DNA of 40,671 nucleotides from Pseudomonadota bacterium (GTDB lineage Bacteria; Pseudomonadota; Alphaproteobacteria; Kiloniellales; JACOMY01), in contig JAKOWB010000093.1 in NCBI GenBank assembly GCA_029781795.1, forward strand, positions 1 through 40,671, read 5' to 3'. The position numbers and the translations under genes are program-made. The notes beneath the pieces are model-generated. The model was not told the DNA's origin. It ran no database searches and worked only from the letters and a program-made list of their open reading frames with translations. Shown here in pieces: positions 25,630 through 31,987 of the stretch (position 1 is the stretch's first letter; each line of letters begins with the position of its first letter).

Positions 25630-26849
25630 AGCTGCTGGTGATCGGGGCCGGCCTGTCGGGACTGCTGGTGGCGGAGCAGCGCGCCGCCCTCGGCGACGAG
25701 GTCACGGTGCTGGAGGCGCGCGAGCGCGTCGGCGGCCGCCTCTGGAGCGTGCCGGGCCACTTCGCCGCCGGGCAGTTCGGTGAGCTGGGCGCCGAGACAC
25801 TCTATGCCGGGCAGGAGAACGTGCTGGCCCTGGCGCGGCGCCTCGGCCTGACGCTGACGGCCTGCGGCTACTTCGACCCGGCGGCGCCGACCCTGCTGTT
25901 CGGCGGGCAGCGCCTGCCGGCGGCCGAGGCGTGCGCCGTCACCGACTGGCTGCGCCGGGCCTATCGCGAGCGTCCGCCGGCGCCCTTCGAGAACCTGGAG
26001 GCCTGGTGCGCACGGCTCGGCGCGCCGTCGCGCGTCGTCGCCTTCCTCGCATCCTTCGCGCAGTACACGCCGGTCACCGCGCTGCGCCACGCCGACGCGC
26101 TGGAGTTCGGCCGGCAGCTGACGCACGAGAGCGATTCCTTCCGCGTCGTCGGCGGCAACGACCAGATCGCCCGCCGGCTCGCGGCCGGCCTCGACGTTCG
26201 ACTAGGCCATCGCGTGCGCGCACTCGACTGGTCGGGCACGGACGTGCGCGTGGCGAGCGATCGGGGCGACTTCGCCGCCGAGCGCGTGGTGGTCACGGTG
26301 CCCGGCCCGCTGGTGGCGGGCCTCGGCTTCTGGCCGGCGCTGCCGGGGGAGCGGGTCGCCGCGCTGGCCGAGCTGAGCTACGGCACGGCCAGCAAGGTCA
26401 TCGTGCAGTACGCCGAGCGGGGGCTGGTCTCGCGGGCGCTGGGCGCCGGCTGCTTCACCGACGCCCTGCCGCCCTGGATGGTCGAGCAGTCGCTGCACCA
26501 GCCGGGCGAGGCAGTGCTGGTCTCCTCGCTGCTGGGCGGCGATGCCGAGCCGGCGGTGGCGGACGAGGCGGTATTCGCCGCCTTCGACCGCGCCGTCGCC
26601 GCGTTGGCTGGCGAGCCGGTGACACGCCTCGGCCAGCTCGTGCACAGCTGGACGCGGGATCCCTTCGCCCGCTGCGTCGTGCGTGCGCCGCTGGGCGACC
26701 AGCGCGAGCGGGTGCTGCCCTGGGTGCGCCGACCGCTCGGCGATCGGGTCTTCTTCGCCGGCGAGCACACGGACGACCGCAAGGGGCCCGGCGGCCTGGA
26801 GGGCGCCACGCGCTCGGCCCTGCGCGTGCTGGCCGAGCTGGCGGCCTGA
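25626..26849 (+). CDS. Flavin-containing amine oxidase family protein
   Basis: 407 residues. The FAD-binding dinucleotide fold MKLLVIGAGLSGLLVAEQRAALGDEVTVLEARERVGGRLWS is followed by GELGAETLY and a C-terminal FAD site VFFAGEHTDDRKGPGGLEGATRSALRVLAEL, as in monoamine oxidase, spermine oxidase and protoporphyrinogen oxidase relatives. The substrate is probably a small amine, though some family members act on other C-N or C-C bonds. The ATGA overlap with the GT11-like gene points to a shared pathway, perhaps modification of a glycan or an aminated small molecule (inference). Confidence 0.85.
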   Translation: MKLLVIGAGLSGLLVAEQRAALGDEVTVLEARERVGGRLWSVPGHFAAGQFGELGAETLYAGQENVLALARRLGLTLTACGYFDPAAPTLLFGGQRLPAAEACAVTDWLRRAYRERPPAPFENLEAWCARLGAPSRVVAFLASFAQYTPVTALRHADALEFGRQLTHESDSFRVVGGNDQIARRLAAGLDVRLGHRVRALDWSGTDVRVASDRGDFAAERVVVTVPGPLVAGLGFWPALPGERVAALAELSYGTASKVIVQYAERGLVSRALGAGCFTDALPPWMVEQSLHQPGEAVLVSSLLGGDAEPAVADEAVFAAFDRAVAALAGEPVTRLGQLVHSWTRDPFARCVVRAPLGDQRERVLPWVRRPLGDRVFFAGEHTDDRKGPGGLEGATRSALRVLAELAA

Positions 26850-26946
26850 GCCGGGACTGGCGGCGCGAAAGGAACAGCAGCTTCGCCCTTCGCGCGCTTG
26901 GCCCGCGGGGCTCGCGGGGGTCTGATGCCAGGCAGGAGGACCGCCC

Positions 26947-27906
26947 ATGCTCGCCACCAACGTCACCCGCCTGCTCGACATCCAGCATCCCATCGTCCTG
27001 GCGCCGATGGGCGCCGTTTCCGGCGGCGCGCTGGCCGGCGCCGTGACCCGCGCCGGCGGCCTGGGGCTGATCGGCCCTGGCTACCTCGGCCCCGATTGGA
27101 TCGAGGGCGCCTTCCGCGACGCCGGCAACGCCCGCGTCGGCATCGGCTTCATCACCTGGTACCTGGAGCAGCATCCCGAACAGTTCGACGCCGCGCTGGC
27201 GCACAGGCCGGCCGCGGTGATGCTGTCCTTCGGCGACGCGGCGCCCTGGATCGCCCGGGCCAAGGCAGCCGGCGCGCTGGTGTTCTGCCAGGTGCAGAGC
27301 CTGGCCGGCGCGCGCGAGGCCGCCGCCGCCGGCGCCGACCTGATCGTCGCGCAGGGCGGCGAGGCCGGCGGCCACGGCGCGCGACGCGGCACGCTGGCGC
27401 TGGTGCCCGCGGTGGTCGACGCCGTGGCGCCGCTGCCGGTGCTGGCGGCCGGCGGCATCGCCGACGGGCGCGGCCTGGCCGCCGCGCTGACGCTGGGCGC
27501 CGGCGGCGTGCTGCTGGGCACGCGCTTCCTGGCCAGCCAGGAGTCGCTCGCCAGCGCGGCGCAGAAGCAGCGCCTGCTCGCCGCCTCGGGCGACGAGACG
27601 CGCCGCACCACGATCTTCGACCGCGTGCGCGGCATCGCCTGGCCGGCGCCCTATACCGGCCGCGCGCTGGTCAACGACTTCACCCGCCGCTGGCACGGCC
27701 GCGAGGAGGCGCTGGACGCGGCGCTGGCCAGCGAAGGACCGCGCTACCAGGCGGCCAGCGCCAGCGGCGACCTCGACACCGCGCTCACCTGGTCGGGCGA
27801 AGGCGTCGACCTGGTGCGCGATGCGCCGCCCGCGGCGGAGCTCGTCCAGCGCCTCGTCGCCGAGGCCGAGGCGGCGCTGGCCGCCGGCGCCGCGCTCAGG
27901 GCCTGA
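26947..27906 (+). CDS. Nitronate monooxygenase family FMN protein
   Basis: 319 residues, a TIM-barrel FMN enzyme related to 2-nitropropane dioxygenase and FabK. Signatures are HPIVLAPMGAVSGGALAGAVTRAGGLGLIG at the N-terminus, IVAQGGEAGGHGARRGTLALVP with the catalytic-type His, and VLAAGGIADGRGLAAALTLGAGGVLLGTRFLAS for phosphate binding. It oxidises alkyl nitronates such as propionate-3-nitronate in known members; the actual substrate is unproven. GGCAGGAGGA precedes ATG 26947. Its stop overlaps the next start (TGATG). Confidence 0.9.
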   Translation: MLATNVTRLLDIQHPIVLAPMGAVSGGALAGAVTRAGGLGLIGPGYLGPDWIEGAFRDAGNARVGIGFITWYLEQHPEQFDAALAHRPAAVMLSFGDAAPWIARAKAAGALVFCQVQSLAGAREAAAAGADLIVAQGGEAGGHGARRGTLALVPAVVDAVAPLPVLAAGGIADGRGLAAALTLGAGGVLLGTRFLASQESLASAAQKQRLLAASGDETRRTTIFDRVRGIAWPAPYTGRALVNDFTRRWHGREEALDAALASEGPRYQAASASGDLDTALTWSGEGVDLVRDAPPAAELVQRLVAEAEAALAAGAALRA

Positions 27907-28523
27907 TGGCGCGGCAGAACCGCGTCACGCCCGAAGGCGCGCTGGAGGCGACGCCGGCGCGCGGCCTGCTGACCGGCAATCGCGGCGTGCTGCACGACGC
28001 CGCCGGCCGCATCGGCGTGGCGCGCTGGCGCCATCCGCACTGGATCGCCTGCAGCCTTGCCTACAAGGACTGGCGGCGCCCGGTCATGGCGCCGGGCCGC
28101 TGGACCGAGCTTTTCTTCCTGGACGAGGCCGTGGCCCTCAGCGCCGGGCACCGCCCCTGCGCGCTCTGCCGCCGCGCCGACTTCCTCCGCTTCCAGGCGG
28201 CCTGGGAACGGGCCTTCGGCCGGCGCGAGAAGGTGCCGGCGATCGACGCCGCGCTGCAGGCCGCGCGGGTCCAGCCGCGCACGCGCCGGCAGAAGACTCA
28301 CATCGCGGCGCTGGAAGACCTGCCCGACGGCAGTTTCGCGCGCTGGCAGGGCCAGCCGCACCTGGTCCTGGGGCCGCGGCTGCTGCGCTGGACGCACTTC
28401 GGCTACGACGCTGCGACGCCGCGCGAGACAGGTCCGATCAAGGTGCTGACGCCGGCGCCGCTGGTCGCCCTGCTGCGCGCCGGCTACCGCCCGCTGCTGC
28501 ACCCAAGCGCCGATGCTCCCTAG
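27906..28523 (+). CDS. Conserved hypothetical protein with GHRPCxxC motif
   Basis: 205 residues. I recognise the general pattern of a widespread uncharacterised family (N-terminal RVTPEG..EATPARGLLTGNRGVLHDAAGRI, then APGRWTELFFLDEAVALSAGHRPCALCRRADFLRFQAAW). The H-x2-C-x2-C cluster resembles a zinc finger or an HNH-like half-site, but catalytic residues cannot be assigned. The gene starts within the stop codon of the nitronate monooxygenase, so both are translated together. Its TAG stop (28521-28523) is the left CTAG end of dispersed repeat copy C. Confidence 0.75.
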   Translation: MARQNRVTPEGALEATPARGLLTGNRGVLHDAAGRIGVARWRHPHWIACSLAYKDWRRPVMAPGRWTELFFLDEAVALSAGHRPCALCRRADFLRFQAAWERAFGRREKVPAIDAALQAARVQPRTRRQKTHIAALEDLPDGSFARWQGQPHLVLGPRLLRWTHFGYDAATPRETGPIKVLTPAPLVALLRAGYRPLLHPSADAP

Positions 28524-28624
28524 AGCCTTCTCGAGCGAAGTGGACGCCGGTTCGCGTCAAAAAATGCGTGAAATCAACAGGTAGCTAGAGCGGTTCGATC
28601 CAATCAGAAGCGAAACCGCGCTAG
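28520..28624. repeat. Dispersed ~105 bp repeat, copy C (CTAG at both ends; stops of two convergent genes)
   Basis: The best-preserved ends: CTAGAGC at the left and GCGCTAG at the right. The left CTAG holds the TAG stop of the plus-strand hypothetical gene. The right CTAG (28621-28624) holds the TAG stop of the minus-strand TauD gene. The repeat is thus the whole intergenic space. Confidence 0.92.
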
Positions 28625-29454
28625 CGCGGCTTGTCGCCCAGGATGGTGGCGCGGTGCATCACCCGGCGGTGCGGCAGGTAGTCGGCGGTGGCGTAGTGCT
28701 GCGTCAGGCGGTTGTCGAAGAACGCCACGTCGCCCAGGCGCCAATGCCAGCGCACCACGAACTCCGGCTGCGCCAGGTGGGCGAAGAGGAAGCGCAGCAG
28801 CGCGTCGCTCTCCTTCGGCGTCACGCCCAGGATGCGGGTGGTGAAGGACTCGTTGACGTAGAGGCCGGGCGCGCCGGTCACCGGATGGCGGCGCACGACG
28901 GGGTGCGCCACCGGCGGGTTCTTGCGCTTCGCCGCCTGCCACTGCGCCTCGGTATAGCGCGACGGATCGAAGGACTTGGTGAAGTCGTTCTCGGCCATGA
29001 GGCCGTCCAGCATTCGCTGCAGCGGCGGCGAAAGCGCGGCGAAGGCGGCGCGGCAGCTCAGCCACAGCGTGTCGCCGCCGACCGGCGGCAGCAGCTTGGC
29101 GGCCAGCACGCTGCCCATCGGCGGCGTCTCGATGAAGGGCACGTCGCTGTGCCAGATGGCGCTGTCGGGCGGGTTGCCGGGATGCGTGTCGAGTACGATA
29201 ACCTCCGGCGCCTCCTCGGACGGCGGATAGAGCGGATGGATGTGCAGCGCGCCGAAATTGGCGGCGAAGTCGCGCTGGGTCACCGGCGTCAGCCGCTGGT
29301 CGCGGAAGAACAGCACCTGATGCTCGACCAGGGCGCCCTCCAGCGCCGCACGGGTCGGCGGCTGCAGCGGCTGGGCCAGGTCGAGGCCCTCGACCACCGC
29401 GCCGATGGCGCCGGTCAGCCGCGTCAGGTTCAGGTTGGCGGGGGCGGCCTGCAT
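28621..29454 (-). CDS. TauD/TfdA family Fe(II)/2-oxoglutarate dioxygenase
   Basis: 277 residues. The iron-binding facial triad is present: H102-x-D104 in WHSDVPF and H253 in LTQHYATADYLPHRRVMHRATILG, with the 2-oxoglutarate arginine in the same segment. Early GAVVEGLDLAQPL and EHQVLFFRDQRLT are typical of TauD/TfdA. It oxidises a C-H bond of an unknown substrate using 2-oxoglutarate and oxygen. The ATG is embedded in the stop of the DUF971 gene (TGATG). DUF971 is the N-terminal domain of gamma-butyrobetaine hydroxylase, so the pair may act together. GGGAGGA lies upstream. Its stop is provided by repeat copy C. Confidence 0.9.
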   Translation of the reverse strand: MQAAPANLNLTRLTGAIGAVVEGLDLAQPLQPPTRAALEGALVEHQVLFFRDQRLTPVTQRDFAANFGALHIHPLYPPSEEAPEVIVLDTHPGNPPDSAIWHSDVPFIETPPMGSVLAAKLLPPVGGDTLWLSCRAAFAALSPPLQRMLDGLMAENDFTKSFDPSRYTEAQWQAAKRKNPPVAHPVVRRHPVTGAPGLYVNESFTTRILGVTPKESDALLRFLFAHLAQPEFVVRWHWRLGDVAFFDNRLTQHYATADYLPHRRVMHRATILGDKPR

Positions 29455-29861
29455 CACTGTCCTCCCTGGCGCGCCGGCGGATCGCGGCTGAGGCGCTTCT
29501 CGGCCAACGCGGCGAGATAGGCCGCCCAGCGCGCCTCCTGCTCGGCGCCAAGCTGGTAGAGATAATCCCATGTGTAGAGGCCGCTGTCGTGCAGGTCGTC
29601 GAAGACCAGACGTACCGCATAGCTGCCCACCGGTTCGATCGCGGTGAGGCCGACGTGGCGCCGGCCGCCGATGACGACCTTCTGCCCCGGCCCGTGGCCC
29701 TGGATCTCGGCCGAGGGGCTCTCGACGCGCAGGTACTCGGCCGGCAGTTCGAAGCGGCGGCCGTCCTCGAAGGCGACCAGCAGGGTCTTCGTCGCCCGGG
29801 TGTAGGTCAGCTCGGTGGCGCGGTGCAGCGGCGCGCGTGTCGGCGGCGCGAAGTTGCTCAG
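29454..29861 (-). CDS. DUF971 (GBBH-like N-terminal domain) protein, probable CTG start
   Basis: 135 residues in an open frame that has no usable ATG, GTG or TTG at its beginning. It reads [38 protein letters not shown], then [47 protein letters not shown], an unmistakable DUF971 domain (PF06155). The likely start is CTG 29861, which overlaps the Trm112 stop as CTGA, with GAGGGCGGGGG just upstream; this mirrors ATGA coupling. The domain is found alone in alphaproteobacteria and fused to TauD-type dioxygenases in gamma-butyrobetaine hydroxylase. It has no cysteines, unlike the zinc-binding version. Its stop overlaps the TauD start. Confidence 0.8.
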   Translation of the reverse strand: MSNFAPPTRAPLHRATELTYTRATKTLLVAFEDGRRFELPAEYLRVESPSAEIQGHGPGQKVVIGGRRHVGLTAIEPVGSYAVRLVFDDLHDSGLYTWDYLYQLGAEQEARWAAYLAALAEKRLSRDPPARQGGQ

Positions 29862-30109
29862 GATGCGCCCCCGCCCTCGCCGTCGAGGCGCCGCGCCTCC
29901 TCGGCCAGCATGATGGGGATGCCGTCGCGGATCGGATAGGCCAGGCCGGCCTTGCGGCTGACCAGTTCCTGCCGCGCGCGGTCGTAGACCAGCGGCCCCT
30001 TGGTCACCGGGCAGACCAGGATCTCCAGCAGGCGCGGGTCGACCTGGGCGCCCGGTTGCGCCGGGGCCGGCACCGCCGGCAGACCGCTGTCGCTCGGAGC
30101 ATCGCCCAT
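29858..30109 (-). CDS. Trm112/UPF0434-family small protein
   Basis: 83 residues. The core [53 protein letters not shown] is the bacterial Trm112-like (UPF0434/YcaR) domain. The N-terminal 22 residues are a Pro/Ala-rich extension. Members are small partners or activators of methyltransferases in eukaryotes and archaea; the bacterial role is less clear. Only one of the usual zinc-type cysteines remains. It lies 13 bases after the LON-domain gene and overlaps the DUF971 start, within a minus-strand operon from cnoX onwards. Confidence 0.9.
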   Translation of the reverse strand: MGDAPSDSGLPAVPAPAQPGAQVDPRLLEILVCPVTKGPLVYDRARQELVSRKAGLAYPIRDGIPIMLAEEARRLDGEGGGAS

Positions 30110-30122
30110 CGCCCTCTCCCTC

Positions 30123-30794
30123 CTAGTTCGGCCGGGCCTCGCCGCCCGGCTGGTGCGCGCCCATCTCCAGGATAGCGATCATCGCCTCGGCGCGCTGCTG
30201 CAGGGTGGGCGCCTCGAGCAGCGCCTGTTTCTCCGAGGCATCGAAGGGGCAGAGCATGGCGAGCGAGGTGACGAGGCGCTCGTCCGCCGCCTTTTCCACG
30301 GAGTCCCAGTCGGCCGTCATGCCCTGACGCTCGAAGTAGCGCCGCAGCGCGGCCAGCAGGCGCGGCCGGTCGAGCCGCAGCGGCGCCTCGCCGCCGGCGA
30401 GGTCGTCGCGGAAGGGGGCGAAGTCCGGCCGCACCAGGCGGAAGCCCTCCGCCGCACTGGGCAGTTCGGCCGCGACGCGGAAGCGGATCAGGCCGGCCAG
30501 GGTGACGAGGTAGCGCCCGTCCTCGGTCTCGGAGAAGGCGACCAGGCGGCCGGCGCAGCCGACCGGATAGGGCCGCGCGCTGCCCGGCTCCACGCCGCCC
30601 TGGTCCGGCCCCGGCTGGAGCATGCCGATGAGGCGCGCGCCAGCCAGCGCCGCGCGCGTCATGGCGAGGTAGCGCGGCTCGAAGATGTTGAGCGGCAGGC
30701 GCCCGCCCGGCAGCAGCAGCACGCCGGGCAGCGGAAAGATCGGCAGTTCCGCCGGCAGCTCGTCGTAGGCGGGCTCGAAGCCGGAGCGGCCCAT
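30123..30794 (-). CDS. LON N-terminal substrate-binding domain protein
   Basis: 223 residues. It contains the Lon protease N-domain only, without ATPase or peptidase: [37 protein letters not shown], then [29 protein letters not shown]. Stand-alone LON-domain proteins are thought to bind unfolded proteins. Its position directly after the thioredoxin-fold chaperone cnoX, conserved in alphaproteobacteria, fits a proteostasis role. It begins 21 bases after the cnoX stop. Confidence 0.93.
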   Translation of the reverse strand: MGRSGFEPAYDELPAELPIFPLPGVLLLPGGRLPLNIFEPRYLAMTRAALAGARLIGMLQPGPDQGGVEPGSARPYPVGCAGRLVAFSETEDGRYLVTLAGLIRFRVAAELPSAAEGFRLVRPDFAPFRDDLAGGEAPLRLDRPRLLAALRRYFERQGMTADWDSVEKAADERLVTSLAMLCPFDASEKQALLEAPTLQQRAEAMIAILEMGAHQPGGEARPN

Positions 30795-30815
30795 GCCGGT
30801 CCCTTCCGCCCCGCC

Positions 30816-31760
30816 CTAGGAGAAGAGCAGCGAGGAGAGGCGCCGGCGCGAATCGAGGGTCAGCGGGTCGGTCGGGCCCCAGGCCTCGAAGTACTTCACC
30901 AGCTGCTTGCGCGCCGCCTCCTCGTTCCAGGCCCGGGCGCGCTTGACGATCTCCAGCAGTGCGTCCACCGCCGCCTCGCGATGGCCGGAGGCGTAGAGCG
31001 CCTGCGCCAGGTCGAAGCGCGCCTGGTGGTCGGCCGGGTCGTGCGATACCTTCTCCATCAGGTCGGCGACCTGGCCGGCCGCCTTGGCGCTCTCGGCCAG
31101 CAGCTCGAGCTGCGCCTTGACCGCGGCCAGTTCCGGCTTGTCCTTGATCTCGGGCGGCAGGGTCTCGTACTGCTGGGCCGCCTGCGCCGTGTCGCCGGCG
31201 GCGATCATGGCGCGCAGCATGCCGCTGATGGCCTTCAGGTTCTCGGGCTCGACCTCCAGCACCTGGCCGAAGATCGCCGCGGCGGTACGACCGTCGCCCT
31301 TGCCGAGCGCCGCCTCGGCCTCCTCCAGCGCCTGCTCGATGGCCGCGGCCTGGTCGCCGCCGCCGCCCATGTCGGTCAGGCGCTTGACGAAGGCCTTGAC
31401 CTCGCTCTCCGGCAGGGCGCCCTGGAAGCCGTCCACCGGCCGGCCCTGGAAGAAGGCATAGACCGTCGGGATCGACTGGATGCGCAGCTGCTGGGCGATG
31501 GCCTGGTTCTCGTCGACGTTGATCTTGACCATGCGCACGGCGCCGCCGGCGGCGTTCACCGCCTTTTCCAGCAGCGGGCCCAGGGTCTTGCAGGGGCCGC
31601 ACCAGGGCGCCCAGAAGTCGACGATGACCGGCGCCTGCATCGAGGCCTCGACCACGTCCTTGGCGAAGGTCGCCTGCGAAGAGTCCTTCACCAGGCCGCC
31701 GGCCGCCGCGCCGCCGCCCGCGCCGCCGTTCGCCCGGCCACCGCCAATCAGGTTTTCCAT
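30816..31760 (-). CDS. cnoX: CnoX/YbbN-type thioredoxin-TPR chaperone (redox active WCGPC)
   Basis: 314 residues. An N-terminal thioredoxin domain (about 25-140) carries an intact WCGPC (C54, C57). E. coli CnoX lacks this active form, but the enzyme with WCGPC is known from Caulobacter. A C-terminal half of TPR-like helices follows (EQALEEAEAALGKGDGRTAAAIFGQVLEVEPENLKAISGMLRAMIAAGD onward). CnoX holds oxidised or unfolded clients and passes them to DnaK and GroEL. A Gly/Ala-rich N-terminal 20 residues is unusual. It is the first gene of the minus-strand operon, divergent from the triple-barrel protein, with a 17-base palindrome 75 bases upstream. Confidence 0.93.
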   Translation of the reverse strand: MENLIGGGRANGGAGGGAAAGGLVKDSSQATFAKDVVEASMQAPVIVDFWAPWCGPCKTLGPLLEKAVNAAGGAVRMVKINVDENQAIAQQLRIQSIPTVYAFFQGRPVDGFQGALPESEVKAFVKRLTDMGGGGDQAAAIEQALEEAEAALGKGDGRTAAAIFGQVLEVEPENLKAISGMLRAMIAAGDTAQAAQQYETLPPEIKDKPELAAVKAQLELLAESAKAAGQVADLMEKVSHDPADHQARFDLAQALYASGHREAAVDALLEIVKRARAWNEEAARKQLVKYFEAWGPTDPLTLDSRRRLSSLLFS

Positions 31761-31834
31761 GTCGTCCGCAACCCTCTGTGTTTCCTGCGGGGCCCCGGCC
31801 AGGGCACCCCGTCGACCCGCATTAGATGGACGTT

Positions 31835-31851
31835 TTGCCCCCAGGGGGCAA
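31835..31851. promoter_or_regulatory. Perfect 17-base palindrome between cnoX and the outer-membrane gene
   Basis: TTGCCCCC-A-GGGGGCAA. Read towards cnoX it provides CTTGCCCCC, which could be a -35 region, with TCTAAT further on. A heat-shock type promoter is conceivable but the -10 does not fit well. A repressor operator is an equal possibility. There is no T-run, so a terminator is unlikely. Confidence 0.4.
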
Positions 31852-31902
31852 GTCCGGCGGCGGCGCGGGGTCCGCGCGGCCCTGGGGAACGGCACAGGGC
31901 TA

Positions 31903-31916
31903 TTGATCTATCTCAA
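31903..31916. promoter_or_regulatory. FNR/FixK/DNR-like box before the triple-barrel gene
   Basis: TTGAT-CTAT-CTCAA matches the CRP/FNR-family consensus TTGAT-N4-ATCAA in nine of ten fixed bases. It is 71 bases before the GTG start, with TATGCA 17 bases downstream as a possible -10. A second box of the same quality precedes the next gene. Confidence 0.5.
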
Positions 31917-31987
31917 CGGTCGGGCATTACACTTATGCAAGAAACCGATAGCGCAGGCGCTTGGGCGAAGTGAAGGAGGGGCGGCGC

